A stretch of 64,000 bases of DNA from Cheilinus undulatus (GCF_018320785.1 NC_054873.1:29602196-29666195), one strand, 5' to 3'. Positions 1-14,116 are shown, numbered from the stretch's first letter. Numbers and translations: made by a program. Notes: generated from the letters alone by a model not told the origin.

Positions 1-40
1 CAAGGGTTTTTTAAAGATCCGTTTAGGAGAGAATTCTTAC

Positions 41-3000
41 CCAGCTTTTCTACCGGTGAGCTGGTCAACTGAGAGGAGCTGGGGGCCGACTGAGTGCACT
101 TCACTCTATCTGCCCAGCTGGGGCCTGTGTGGGAGAGGCGAGCTGCAGCCAGTGTAGGTGGTTGACCCCTGGTTAAGACACATACAGACAGAGCTTACAT
201 GAGAACAAAGAAGTGGGCACCTTCACAGCATCGCCTTTAATGTCAGCAGATGGGATTGTTTTTACATTTTAATGACATTTCATGTTATCTCTATGCAGAG
301 CTGCCTAAGACACTTCAGCAGCCTGAACAGAGTCCATCTAACACCCTAACGCTCCACTCTGATAGCACAGGACTGTATCGGACAACAGGCCTCCGTCATG
401 ATCAATATCCATTTCCTGCAGCATCCGATTACAAAGCCGAGCGCATATTGAACTGATGCTTCAGCACTCTTTAACTGACGCTTTTATCTACACCTTCCAC
501 CAAATCTGTGCCCAAAGTGTGAGACACTCAACAAAATGAATTAAACAAATGCGTCACTATTAGTAATCAATAGCTGCTCTGTTATTTAACATAGTCGAAG
601 ATTCCTAACCCCTTCAAAAGAAGGCATCATTTAAAAGTGGTTTATTGATAGAGGGATGTCATATAAAAAATCTAAATCAAATTAAATGTTGTGTTGATCT
701 TTACAAAATCAGAAGCGTAATGGTGATGGGCAAAGTGGGTACAGAAAAAGTGCTGGACAATTAACTGAAATTTAACTGGAATCAGACTATCACCCTCTGC
801 ACCCCAGGAGGTGCAACATCTCTTTAATGTGTGCCAAAGATCCATTTTCAAGTACCATTTCAATTCAAGTACTTTGCAGCTGAAATGTCTTGGTGCAAGT
901 TTAATCAAAGATGTAAGTATAAATTCTCTCTGTTAATGCAGGAATCTAAAAAAATCATACCCATCAATCATGTTTTATACTCATTTAATTATCACTTAAT
1001 GTTTTTCAGTTAGAGAATAATGACTTTAGAATTGTCTTTCTCTATTACCCCTTATCATATCAAAATCACAGTATAAATTAAAATAATTGCAATTCAATAT
1101 TTCATCAAAATTGTTTAGCTCTATACAGAACACAAGCCTTAAAGCAGGACTAGGAATAATGTCAGACAGACATAGCTTACCCAAAATTAAGGGTGCGACG
1201 TGCACCTGGAGAAGGAACCATCCTGTCAGCTGAGGGGCTTGGCATCACATGTCGCCCTGGAGACATTTTACGCACCTCCCAGGCTAAAGATGTGGGCCTG
1301 AAAAAACAAAAAAAAAAGTCAAATCAGCTGACATGACTTTGATAGCATTAGTTACAATTCCTACTTGTAAAATGCTCAAACAGTAGACTTGGCACACACT
1401 TCGGGTAAATGGCTGCCTCACAATTGCTGCATTAAATGCAGCAAGTAAAAGTTTCAGGTTGTCTCATTGATTTAACGTGTGTGGTAATTAAGCAAATTTG
1501 GAAGCGGGACTGAGAATTTCATTTCTCAATTAATTTACAGTTGCAGGGGTCACTGTGTTAAAGACAAGCCAATAAACTCTCTGAATTGAGGCCAATGCTG
1601 ATAAAATGCTCTGTTTGTGACTTAAAGCCAGGGAACAGATGCCATAGCTTGTAGTTTTACCGTGCAAAAGAAAATAAACATCACCTGTTCTGGGCATCTG
1701 TTTTCTCCAACTTTTCCTGAAGCTGGATCCAGTCTATGAGAGCTTTGAAATCCCGGACGTAGTTGTCCAACATCATCAACACTTCCTGAAACCAAGAGAT
1801 AGAGAGTAGAAACTGATCAATGTGTCCTTTAAGAATATCTATTCTATAATCCCATGCATTTCTAACCAGTTCTGATTCAGTTCCTTTTGAATCTAAACAA
1901 CAAATGAAAGATTTAAACTCTAGAACAAAACTGGTAACACTTTTTTGAAGGGGTATGCATAAGACAAACATGGCACTGTCATAATCATGACATGACGCCT
2001 GTCATTCACATAAAAGAGGCTTTATGAATGTTTGTGAATGTGGTCATTAAGTGTCAATCTATCAGTTATTTCAACTGTAATGCAAAATTGACATTGCTTG
2101 ATCCCTTTTTGCCTCATTATAGAGTAAGGTAAAGCTGTAGCCAGCTGTCGTAGCCTACTATAAAGAATGGAAACAGAGGGGAGAGTGGATTAAGATCCAG
2201 TTTTTACTTATGTAGCTCTCCAGGAAAGGAAAAAAGCTATCGGCGTCAACCAGACAGAGAGCAAGACACACCAAAACTTTCACTCTGGATTTGGGATGTC
2301 TATTGGTATAGTGGTGTATGTAGAAGTGGGTATGCTCTTAATTTATTGCATTAAATGTGACCTAATTGACCGAATGACACTTAATGACAACATTCATAAA
2401 GCCTCCTTCATGAGAATGGCAGGTGTCATGTCACAATTATGAATACCGCTTTAAGAAAAGTGTTACCACAAAACTTAACCCAACTTTCTCAAAGATTTGA
2501 TGTCTTGATATATGCTGCTGCATAATGTAGATAAACAATGATCTCCCTACATGTATGCAAGTAGTTTTCTCCTTGGGACTTGTGATAATGATCAATCAGT
2601 CAGATACAACTGAAATGCTGAATTCAAACCATTAAAAAAATCACTTGTACAAAGTCCAAATATCCTGAGTCAGTTTAAAACTTTACAAATGGGCCTGGAC
2701 TAGACAAAGAGTGCAAAACCTGGCTTACAAACATGCAAAGACAAACTCTTCATTGAAAGTTTGAGGACAAACAAGGAAGATGAACTCCTAACAGCATATG
2801 CATTTTATCTGCACTTGCACTGACTGACAGTTTTTGTTATCCAGAGGTGGAGGGCCATGTGGGGCTTTTTCCCAGAGCTCTAATGAAACCAACTGGACTG
2901 ATTGATGGGCGGCGTGAGGGGAGTGGTAATTGAGAGTAAAGCTTCACAGTGCTTTTAGTTAATAGACAAGTCAGGATGGTGAAAGATGTGTCCGGCAGCA

Positions 3001-6000
3001 GGTTCACTGATTACAGCTGGTTAACAGGCAAAGACCACCGCTACAGCCCAGCATTCATTTGGTAATGAAGGCTGAGCTGGAAAGAGCTTTGCTGCTCCTC
3101 TGACAGATAAAACAACTGAAGGCACCATAAAGTGGCTTTCAGCATGTTAACAGGCATACTTACCTTAATACAAGCCTCACATAACATTTCACGAGGAATG
3201 ACAAAATGTTTAACCTTCCAGAGACATTGCCATCTAGCTGGATGGGCAGTAAAAGGCTGTGACCCATGCAGAGGAACAAGAACAAACAGGTAAAACCAAT
3301 ATCCAAGGAAGTGACCTCATGTTAATGATTCAGGGAAAGGGAGCTGGTTTTCTATCACTTTAAACAAAATATATCAATTCAAATAAAACAACTCAGTTGG
3401 CTCCCAATAATCATCAACAGCCCATATCTTCATTGTTTAGTCTTTTTAATTAATCAGATGAATCAAAGATGAGATAAAGAAACCGTTAATGGAAGCTAAT
3501 GAGGTCTTTGTGCAGAGGCTTCAGAGGTGTGGTACTATTGAAAACCACAGGAGACGCACTGATTGCAAAATACAGAAGTTTCATGTAAAAATGTCGCCTA
3601 AAGCTGACACCAATAGTTTTTTCATTACTTCTTTTGGTGGGACACTTCCACAGCACACACATTTTCTCATATTTGACCATAAAAAAGGATCAGTGTTTGC
3701 CCAATGTTTCATTTCTTCAGCCTTATTCTCTGAATCACTAGTTAGGTGTACTGGATGCAAGTATTGCATTGATATGGCCCAACAGATCAACATCTGCTGC
3801 TGAAAGCTATCCCTATTGTTTGCTGTTGTCTGTCAAGAGGGCCAGTATCCGATGTTACCAATGTTAAATCGGCGAAATGGTGCATCCTTATAAAGTTTAC
3901 AAATTATTCTGCAGGATAAACATTTTCCATGAGTGAGAAAGCATACAACTGCATAAAGATTCTCCTCCAAAATATTAATAACTATCTGGAAGCAGCAGTA
4001 AAGTAAGCAACACTTTCAATGATGGGTAGTTTGGGGAGGTGGGGGGTGGCTCTGCACGTAAGAGCTCACAAATTATGCCCACAGTTACACCAGGGCTTTG
4101 TGGCTAGGGAAATCAGAGCACTCTGCTTCCCCTCCAGATGACTCCATCATCTATCAGTGTCCATTAGGAGCTGGGTGGGATGGGGGATTACATACAGCAC
4201 CCAGCTCCTTGACTTTGAGAGAGCATTAGGATGTAGAGAGATACAGTGGTATGATGGGAAAAATAAGTAAAACGGCCAGATGTCAGACACAGGCTGATCA
4301 ACAACATGCTGATCATCACACCACAGGAAACTGTGCTGTGGCACTGACAGCCTTTCAAACAGACCACAGGGAGCTGAGCAAAGGTACTGACCACAGAACA
4401 TCACCAGAACCGTGCTCAACATAATGCAGCACGGCACAAGAATCAATAAACACAGGAACAATGGCATCATAACAATACACCCCTGGAGCAACATCACAGT
4501 GCCACATCAAGGCTGCACCCAAACAAAACTGGAGAAATTACAAAACTGATATTAATCTTATGTGTAATTCATGTCAAAAAAGAGCTAAATCAGGCAAGTC
4601 TTACTGCAGTTAATGCTCAGTGACAAACAATATGTTGTTTTTGTTCCATTATTATTTTTCAGACATGCCAGCCAGGCCAAAGAGAGTCCTGTGTTAATTC
4701 TGTCATCAGCGAGTCTTCAGAGAAACGCTCTGACATAAAGCAGAAATAAGAAAGAATGTGAACTGGGATGGAGAAATTTTGTTAAGATCTCAACATCGCC
4801 CTCTAGTGTTCATTCTCTGAACTTTCAGTCCCCTGGAGAAAGCAGTTCTTGATCATCAGTTCAGGACCTGAATCCACTGATTCTGAAGCTAGACTTCAGG
4901 CAAATCTGTGCAGACTTACCCTGCACTCCACAACGCTCTGATCTGATTCACAGGTGACATAGATTTCATCCACAGCTCGCCGCAGGTTGTCAAAGAGGAA
5001 AGCCCAGTAACGTGCCCGCAGGTCCACTTTTCGAGGTTGCCTCGTTTTGGTGGGGCTCTTCTCAGACCCCTTGTCCAATAAGGCACCAGATGCGCTTTTA
5101 ATGTCGACACCAGCATTCTGTGGAGACAACCAAACATCACGGTTACAAAAACAAACTTATCATGCACAAAAACGTACTCAATTACATATAGAAATGAAAG
5201 AACATTTTCCTTTGTTTGCTGAAGCAGAGGCTCAAAGTACTGCTTGACTTAATAGCACCCTTTTTGTTTTTGCCTTAGTTCTTATGCTTTCTTTTTTTTT
5301 TCAAAGATTGATTTTTGGGCCTTTTCATGCCTTTATTAGATAGAGGAAGGACAGTGGATAGCCTTGGAAACAGAGAAGAGAGTGGGGAGAAACATGCAGT
5401 AAAGGGCCACAGGCCGGATTCAAACCCGGGCCACCCGCGTACATGGGTAGCGCCTTAATTCACTTGACCATCAGTTCTTATGTTTTCAAAGTAAGATGTT
5501 ATTCATGAATACCACACTGCTAACCTAATTAGCCACTAAACAAATGTGTAAATTATTAGAAACCTGAAATGACAATAAAGTCTTCTTTGTCTTCACAATC
5601 ACACACACAAAGCTAAAAATTATCATTAGAATGTGGGAAAGAAGTTGCCGTTGTGGTGACACTGATGTGACACATTTTCCTTAAATTGCTGATGATGAAG
5701 AGTAAGTATCAATGTGGGACCCATTTCACAGCCTGTTGTAGTTTTATGCACATCCAAAGCTACTTTTTTTCACTACTATCTAACTGACAAAAGGCTACAA
5801 TATGTACAGTGAGGTATTAAGACAAATACAATGTAAAACTAAAAGATTAAAAGCAATTTCAACTTAATTTACAGTTTAAGGTAAAAAAAAACAGTTATGG
5901 CTATGCTGGCTATGGCTATGCTGCCCTCTAGTGTGAGAAGATGGTACTGACCTGTTTCTTATTTCTTTGTTGCCCAGAATTGATCCTCTGAGCTCTTGAA

Positions 6001-9000
6001 CTGCCACCAGAGTTGCTTTTAGATTTTGCTATGTAAAGAGAGAGAAAGAGAGAAAAAAAAACATTTTATAAAATAATCAGTGGTGATCCTGATAAAGTGA
6101 ACCACCAAAACATATCAATGTTGACTTCAGAAAACTTTTATATCTGTTGTAGTTGGGGTTTTTAAAGTGGTGATATCCAAATGTCACAAACAGCCAACAA
6201 TAGAAAGTTTTAAACCAGTTGATTTAACAAAAGTAAAATATTAATGAGTAGTTCATGGAGCTGCACATTCACAGAACACCTAATATAAGACCTAAAACTG
6301 GAACATAGTTTCAGAAGATTTCTGGCATTCATGGCCCAAACTCAAGAGCAGCAAATAAGCTTTGAATAAAATAACTGCACTGACCCACAAAAGAAGAGGG
6401 AGAGGGAGTGTGAGAGTGAGAAAATGTGAGAGGCTGTAGAGGGGGTGTCTAAGTGGGTTGGTGTGACAGGAGCTTTCTTTCATACAAAGCTTGAATAATA
6501 GATTGGATCAGAGAAATGAAACAAAGGAAAATATATACCTAAACAATCAAGTTCATGTCAGACACATAACAGAGTTACTCCTCATTGAGAATTTCAAATA
6601 TAAATCCAATTAAAAGTGTAGAAAATTCAAAGCTATGAATCAGGAGGGACCAAAAATAGGGAAATATTCAATGGTTTCCTCAAAAGAGCATCATTTGACT
6701 GTCAGTCTCACAGTCAAACACATGCTTATGAAAGAAGCATCATTCTACTCCAACTATAAGGGGATGCAAAGTGTCTACTTTTACATATACTTGCCTGTTT
6801 TCTCTAAATAAATCATGACTCATAGCATACACTGGTATACACATCGGCTTCTGAATACTTTGAATGCAATTCTGAAAATAACTTATGTACTTCAACTCAG
6901 TCTCTTTAGTACGTGTATAAATGAATCACCCCAGTAAACAAAGACAGGCTATCTCATTTTTAAGGTGGCACTGTAGCAGTAGCATATTTGCTGGTATTTA
7001 AATCTTTTTAGTTTCCTATTCATTTTCTATGTCACGGGAAAAAAATGACGTATGTGATCATACATAAAATACAAGTTGCATCAACAGCTTTGGTTATACC
7101 ACTTGACATCAAGTGACATGGCCCACCATTTCAGATGGGCAGGTAGACTATAGGCTCACCATGACGATCACGAAGCTATAAGACTTCTGTATTGTAATCA
7201 GGCATATGTGATATTGTTACAAGGTCACCATCATGCAGACTTTATGAGTGAGAGAAAGGATGGACCAGTGGTTATCCCTTATGTTGAAAATGAGGATATG
7301 GATCAGTGACAAAATTTCATTCTACGTATAGGCTATAGAGCAATCTGACCAATCAAATTCAAAAAAATAAAGCTTTAGTCAGTGACATTCCAATTCTGAA
7401 TTTTATATTCCACTGCACTGACTGAAACAGGGCGCACAGGATTTTCACCTGAGCCATCACACACATTAGTGCTCTACTAACAGAAATCCAGACCCAGGTG
7501 AAAGATTCAACCTGCATAAGAGATTTTCAGCACTCTTTTATCATTTATCAATATAGCTAAACAATGAAAATTGGTCATTGTGTTCCAGTTGACTGTTAAG
7601 GTGATTGGGGATGCATTGATGCCGCATTTTTCTAGACCAAGTATAAGACACTTATCAATGCAAAGTACAAATATGAGCACTTAATAGCATAACTGTTCTT
7701 TAATTATTTTGAAAGTTCGTTTTATCTTTATTCCTGACTATTTATCAGTGCAGTTTACATTCTTCTCTCCTTTTTCCAACCTCCAATTTTAACTACGCAC
7801 AAAATGAAGGGCTAACATCATACTTTAAAATGATACTGAGTACATTATCTGCAATGTTATGTGAGTATGAGTACTTAAGGCTTGGTATCAGCACTGATGC
7901 CCAATACAGGTTAGGGGTGAGTATTGGCAAGAACCTCACGATACGATATGCATCATGATACTTGGGTCACGATACGATAGTATCACGATGTATCAGGATA
8001 ACATGATATTGTGATATATTGCGATATTCTACACAGTTAACTAAGAAAAATATAGAGATGTTGTATATGTAAATCACCACAAAACATTGGTGGTGTTCCC
8101 GCTATATTTCATGGCAGCAAGACAGAGCTTGCAAACGGCATTTCCTTTCTCTAATTTGCTGTTTGTGCTCCCCATTCTAACTTTGAAGTCTAAATACTTC
8201 CAAACGTCTTCTCTGAATTGTGCAGGTATTATTATTTTGTAAACCATGTGGAGATGCGGAAGTCATATTTTACTAACAACTCGGCTAAAATATGAGTTTT
8301 TACTTTTTACAAAAAAATCGTTATTAAGAGTTGAAGTATCGATATTGTATCGGATGTCAAAGTATCGCGATATATTGCCGTATCGATATTTTTTCACCGC
8401 TCTTATACAGGTACTGGAATTTGTGCATCACTTGAAGTGATTACAGATTTGGAGCATTGTCAATGGATGGTATCATAACACTTGAAAGAATAAACTGAAA
8501 TTTTATGTTGAAATATACATCAAATTCACAAATTGTTAACATCAGCACATACATCTACTACTGCACAATGAACACATGCACAACAAAATCCTTCTGTATT
8601 TACTTGTGTGAAGTTTTAGCTGAGAAAACAGACACAAAATATGCAGCAAGCATATCAGCATGCAGCTACCAACCTTCCTCCTCTTTGTTCTCCAGAGGTA
8701 CACTCCAGGCAATGAGGTTTCGAGCAGCACGGCCTTCTTCAGCAACGATCTTCCTCACTTTGTCGAGGCTGTTGGAGCGCTGAAAAGACGCCTGCAAGAA
8801 AAGGGGAATTGCACATCAATTCTGTAGTTCATCCAGGAAAAAAAGAGTGTGTAGAGCTGTATGACATAGCACACTTGATGATATTTATGGAAAATAAAAA
8901 CATCACACTACTTATACAACATAAAGCTTCAACACATAGTTCTGACTGGAGTCTGTTCAAAGAGAAACATCTGGGTATATATTGAACCCTTCAGGCTGCA

Positions 9001-12000
9001 AAGTTAAATTCAGCCTTCTTTGTCTTTGTGGCTTAAGCCTCAGATACTATAACTTATTCCTCTATGCCACAGAGCTTTCTTGTTATCTTAACTATTAAAT
9101 ATACCCATAGGCAACTTCTTCTTGAAGTAGATTTTAACTAATAAAACACACCCCAAGCTCAAAATGTTCCTCCTACAGAAATGCAAACACCTGTTATAGT
9201 AATAATACTTGTACTTGTAATAACTCATTAATCAAAGCAAGGCTGATTTGACTGAAATAGCCCATAGGTAAATTTTACCCAGAAAGCCTGAGTATATCAG
9301 TTCAATTGTGTTTGTTAATGTTCAAATATTAATCAGATTTATGCAACTTCAGGTTGGCACACCCAGCATTGCTTTTGTTTTGTTTGGTCTCCTGCTGGGA
9401 TGAGCTAGCAAAAACAGCAAAATATGCCTTAAACCAAAATAGTTTAACTGAGCTAACTGATAACACAGCCTAAGGCAACAGAACTGTTGCTATGGCTACC
9501 TCCATTTATACACATAGCACACCGCTCTTGTACAGTAGAGAAAGTACTGTGTTCAGCAGTAAACTGTTACAGCTTTTACAATCGCAAAATATTTTGAGGT
9601 AAGATCACCAAGGGTTATCAGCATTTCGTAATGCATCATTTATTTCAATGCAAACAAAATTAAAACACAGATAAAGAGTTCATTTTAGCTATGTATTCTA
9701 ATCTAAAACTGAATCTGCTATCACATACAACATTTTTAACATTGCTCATAAAGAAAGCCACATCATGTGCTTGAATCTTAGTATTTCCAAAAGAGGTTTA
9801 CAGCAAATTCAACATAAATCAAAGATTTTTAAAAGGTATATTTAATATCTGCTTTTTTTATTATGTGTCCCATCCTTGTGTGTATTTGTGAGCTGCGTTG
9901 AAGTCACAGCATTGCGCACATTACGTCTACTGAAAAGGAACGACTGGCACACACTGTGACAAGAAACAGCTAGAGGCAGAAGCTCTGCACCCGCTTTGTG
10001 CCCAGCGTGCATCATGGTTGACCTACACATTGAATATGCATCAGTGAACTTGACTGTAATCTGGGTAGAAGCAGAGCCCCTGTGAACCAAAACACATCTT
10101 GAGAGAGATTTTTTTTTTTTATCATATCCTTCACCTACGGGACAACGAGATGCTGGAAGGCATTAGCATTTCTTTTCATCCCCTTCTCACTGTGAAACAT
10201 TAAGACACATAACAGTTCTGCAAAACATGTATTCATCAATTTTTAAAGTAAACCTGCCTTGCATTCTTTGTATAAGCACTAATCCTTTTTTTTTTTTTTT
10301 TTTTTGCAATGAAGAAGACCAAAAATGCCCTTTGCAGCTACTTGTTAACAAGCTTGTTCTTGTTGTTTAGTTAGTTTCTGACAGTCTAGTTTCAAAACAA
10401 CACAGGAGCTGAAACCTAGAGGTTTATTGTTCTGGATGTTCAGCTCACTGTGCTCCCTCTCTTTCTGTACCATTCATAAATGATTCAATCAAATGTTGAC
10501 AACATCCACAGCAAACTTAGCTATTTTGGTAGGGCAACATTAAGACAAGATTTTAGACTTAAAATGAAATGTTAGCTAAATCAAACACAATAATGGAGAG
10601 CTAGTTGTCTTCTTAATAACAAATGAGTCATAGAACAAACTGTTCTCTCTTTTTCTAGCTGCTCTCTCTAACACTAATATTCAAAGCTACTGCAAAATTA
10701 TTCATCTACTTGTCTACTACACTTGACTGCATTTAAGAGGGGGTAAACAGGTTTGTGTTTTATCCAGGGCTTTGAGAAAATAACATTTTGCGATGCTTAA
10801 TATATAGAAAAAACATGCAACAATCTTTTCAGACTATCCTTCAGGGGTAGCTGAATAATGACAATTTTGAGCATGGCTCATTAGGGGTTACATATGCAGA
10901 AACAGTATGCGTGTATTGGTCTGATACTACTTAATGTCCCTAAGGGAGATACCCAGCTGACCTACTTTTGCAGAGCGAAGTTCTTTACATGTGGAGTGGC
11001 CTGGGCTTTATTTGGCCATGCAGAGAAAGACTACAAAGAGATAAAAGGAACATCAAACAACACATGCAGACCTCGCTTTCATAAACTGGTGAGGTTGCTC
11101 AGCATCCATGCTTTGTCTCCTATTAAATAACTGTGGATGTTTACTTGGTGTTCATTAAAAATTGGCAGCTACTACATAGTGGACCAATGTTTTGAGATTA
11201 TCTTACCTACTCAAACTATGAGCTAACTGTGCATCAGCAGCAGCCTGAGGCAAAAAAAGGCTTACAGCAACATTCTCTTGATCCACTTAATCAGCTACAA
11301 ACAGGCTGTCTCCTGGACTGCACTGTAGAAGAACAAAATACAATATGGAGCAAAACTCTTGTGTTCCCTTAACGCAGTGAGCCTTTCCCATGCACCAGAG
11401 ACTGTGCTTACTTTCTAAACTGTGCTGAGTAAGAAACAAGTGTAAGGTTTCCCTTTTGGCAGGGTCCACAAACAGATGCAAGTCATGCACTGCATGCAGC
11501 CAGTTTGAGCTAGCTCACTAGTAGAGACACAGAAAATTAAAGGATTAGAGGATACATACACAATAGAAGTACAGTCTGTAAGCAGGTTCCTCGTCCTTAT
11601 CAACCCCTGACATACTTTTGGAGCCACCTTTAGGCAACCTGCTCCCCCTCACCAGCACTGCCACTTGTGCAAGGTGACATCGTCATCTGACGGCAGGACC
11701 AAAATAGACTTCTGCTGTGTAGTCCACACTGTCATAGCAACTTGCCCAGTTGTGTCAACTCTTCTCCCAGTGGCGATTGAGAGACACAAGTGCTCAGTAG
11801 CCCGCCAGTCCCGCCTTTCACTTGGACTATTCTGTCCGTAACTGTCTGTAATCTAGTCTGAGCCCTCAAAGCTCTGCTGAGTTAGCAGCCACTTCTTGGG
11901 CTTGATTCTCTACCTGCTGTCGTCTATCCGCCTGTTACTCTCCTCTGCATGTAGCCTCCTGTATTTGCAGCCTCTTTCTTCTGCTTTCCTTGCTCTGCAT

Positions 12001-12844
12001 CAAAGCCCCCACTCTCTCTCCGTTGCTCATCTCTCACTCTCCTTCTGCCACAACACTGCGCAGTCATGTGCATACAGCAGGAGTGCCGCTCTGCCCCCCC
12101 ATCCTGTGTTGCCAGTGATGAATGTAGCTGCAGGCTCAGACTGTGTGCATTAAGCACACAGGGTGATGCTCTGGATCTGATTGGACTCGGCATTTGATGA
12201 TTCATAAGCTGCTGGGGGACAAAACACGCAAGTCCACATGGGTTGACAGACAAACCATGGTGGACTTAATTAAAACTGAGATCGTTTAAGAAAAACAGTG
12301 AGAGCAGGATGCTTTTACATCTAAAAAAGTCTTTCAAATCCTGAGAAGCTCCACTTTCACTTGCCTCTAAGTTAGGCTACATTGTTGCGTGGTTGGGGGG
12401 AAATGACAATACATGTGGTACAGCACCTGTTAAACCATTAACATGTTAAACAATGATATTCATGGGCTGAGAAACATTTCATTGATTGGGGAGGTCATAA
12501 GATCACACCCACTCAAGGTAAAGTCACGGAAAAGAGCTGCTTTCCCTCTGGAGCAGTTAGCCAACTGAAACCATCAGTGACTTAGCTCATGCTAGCTCTA
12601 AGTGTACCAGGATGATGTTAACTGAATCTCCAGCTCGTTTAAGTTCACAGCAATGAGCTAAGAAGTCATCACATACCTTCAAAGCGGAAATGGTTGCATT
12701 CTTGCTTTTGCCCCCTCCATGCGAAGAGCCAGAGCTGTTGCTACCCGACCTCTCCCTCCCGTCCCCACCTTGACTAACTCTCGGGCCGAGACGGTGCTGC
12801 CCAGCGCCACGCCGCCGTCCATCATGGCGGTTGTCTTTGGACAT
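41..12844 (-). CDS. scaper: SCAPER, S-phase cyclin A-associated protein in the ER (5' part; gene continues past the left edge)
   Basis: Seven coding exons on the minus strand, in transcript order: 12677-12844, 8674-8791, 5952-6028, 4920-5117, 1685-1785, 1181-1297, 41-168. All have GT-AG borders and phases agree, giving about 302 N-terminal codons. The block with DLRARYWAFLFDNLRRAVDE, ALIDWIQLQEKLEKTDAQ and MSPGRHV matches the conserved N-terminal part of vertebrate SCAPER; a GPSWADRVK motif follows in the last visible exon. SCAPER binds cyclin A/CDK2 at the endoplasmic reticulum and is linked to cell cycle and cilia. The start ATG at 12844 follows an in-frame TGA 16 bases upstream. The first exon adds 56 Gly/Ser/Arg-rich residues before the ASFQRSN where the mammalian protein begins. 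Introns hold two hAT-like MITEs and a SINE-like copy. The rest of the protein lies outside the window. Confidence 0.93.
1933..2467. mobile_element. hAT-like MITE with long imperfect inverted repeats, in a scaper intron
   Basis: The element starts GGTAACACTTTT and ends with the inverse AAAAGTGTTACC. Imperfect inverted repeats run inward about 100 bp on each side, with shared stretches such as GGCTTTATGAATG and GTCATTAAGTGTCA and a short extra segment in the left arm. An exact 8-bp direct repeat, ACAAAACT, flanks it (1925-1932 and 2468-2475), the target-site size of the hAT superfamily. No coding capacity is seen in 535 bp, so it is non-autonomous. It sits in the intron between the exons at 4920 and 1785. 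Confidence 0.8.
5291..5472 (-). mobile_element. tRNA-derived SINE-like repeat, scaper intron
   Basis: Read on the minus strand this copy has a B-box-like GGTTTGAATCC, then the motifs CTGTGGCCCTTTACTGCATG, CCCCACTCTC and CTATCTAATAAAGGC. I recognise this order from a dispersed teleost repeat. The plus strand shows a poly-T start, the complement of an A-rich tail. A second, more diverged copy in the other orientation lies at 31765-31905. I cannot name the family with certainty. Confidence 0.6.
7912..8404. mobile_element. hAT-like non-autonomous transposon, scaper intron
   Basis: A 493-bp element flanked by an exact 8-bp direct repeat ATACAGGT (7904-7911 and 8405-8412). The left end TAGGGGTGAG is loosely inverse to the right end CACCGCTCTT. 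Both subterminal regions are rich in ACGATACGATA / TATCGCGATA motifs, typical of fish hAT elements with GATACGATA repeats. No transposase frame remains. Confidence 0.7.
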
Positions 12845-13590
12845 CGACTCGCCGTATTTTCAATGCTCAGTCTGTGAGAACGAATATAAAACGGACAGCG
12901 TCCCTCCTTGTCAGAGTTGATGGGAAAACATGTCAGATAAATACATGGCAGTGAAGACAACCTAACAAAAGCAGGAAGTCCTTTTAATTGATATTTTTGA
13001 CAAACAACAGGACTATCCAATCACTGCACGGTAAGTTTCAGACAACATACTCGCAAGCCAATCATATGCATTGAAGTTTAGGTCAAAGGGCGGGACATTT
13101 AATCCTTGGGAGGGACTTAAGGCAGCCTACCATGGCAACCAAGAAGATCGGGCGGGATGTTTGGTTGATTTGTCAGTGTTTGTAAAGTCGTCTGACTGAC
13201 TGAAGGAAACCAGAAAATAAAGTCATCTGCCTTCAATATAAAAACGTGCAACATCTCGCGTGAAAATCCTGTCAGCAATGAAAAGACAGCCAAAAGAACG
13301 TAAGAAGTCAAACTGTTTAGTTTGTCATTTGCTTGCATACTTTTGTTAGTTCACTTTGTTGTTACTCATTGCTAGACGGTGTTGTTTGTCGCATTTTATG
13401 TGTTCTTTAACCTACCTTACTGTGCAAAGCTATTTTGTTTCAGCTTAGCCTCAATAAACTCCCTAAAACCTACTTCATGTTTTACTGTAAAAAATCCATT
13501 TAACGTGTATTCTGATCTTTTGTCAAATTTTTTTATTATTGCAGTGTTATTGTCATTACTTGTCTTCGCTATGTGTGTAAAATTTGTGTG

Positions 13591-13645
<55 letters not shown>
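13591..13645. repeat. (CTAT)n microsatellite
   Basis: About 13.5 uninterrupted copies of CTAT. Confidence 0.98.
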
Positions 13646-13784
13646 AGTGAAGGGAAAAGCACAGTCAACATCATCCGTCTTTTTCAGTTGTTTATAGTAA
13701 TTCCTGTTTATCTAACACGGTACGTTTTGTTTATATTGAGCCACTCAGCCATCTTGTCTAGTGACAGTATTTTACATTACTTGA

Positions 13785-13818
<34 letters not shown>
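13785..13818. repeat. (AAT)n microsatellite
   Basis: About eleven uninterrupted AAT units. Confidence 0.97.
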
Positions 13819-13819
<1 letters not shown>

Positions 13820-14047
13820 ATGTCAGACATGGGCTTTCAAATAGCACCTATTTGTGCATTACAAAGTGTCACCTATCACCCAAGACTTTTTAAGATAAAA
13901 CTGTACTTTATTTTGGCGATACTCTTAAAATATTACCATTTTATCCCTGTTTACTCGGCATAATCTCCTGGACAGTGAACAGACGTAATCGCAAGTTTAG
14001 GTTACAGAAAGCTTCAGAATACTTTCACACTTATTTTGAAACGTGTT

Positions 14048-14116
14048 ACCGGAAGTTTATCAGTCACTTGCAGAGGAAGGCAGTTGCGTCAACGCGGGTA
14101 CGGAGAACTTTTCAAG
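14048..14116 (+). promoter_or_regulatory. rcn2 promoter/5' non-coding exon with ETS site
   Basis: ACCGGAAGT at 14048-14056 is a perfect ETS/GABP-type site, common in TATA-less housekeeping promoters. About 60 bp downstream TTTTCAAG is followed by a donor GTAATA (14117), which I take as the end of a 5' untranslated exon spliced to the acceptor just before the ATG at 14617. The transcription start is inferred. Confidence 0.5.

Noticed and set aside
5291-5472. Possible tRNA gene because of a B-box-like GGTTTGAATCC
   Set aside because: No cloverleaf can be formed, and the flanking text is that of a dispersed SINE-like repeat.
13379-13789. 136-residue frame with LSIY repeats
   Set aside because: Produced by the CTAT microsatellite; no similarity or splice context.
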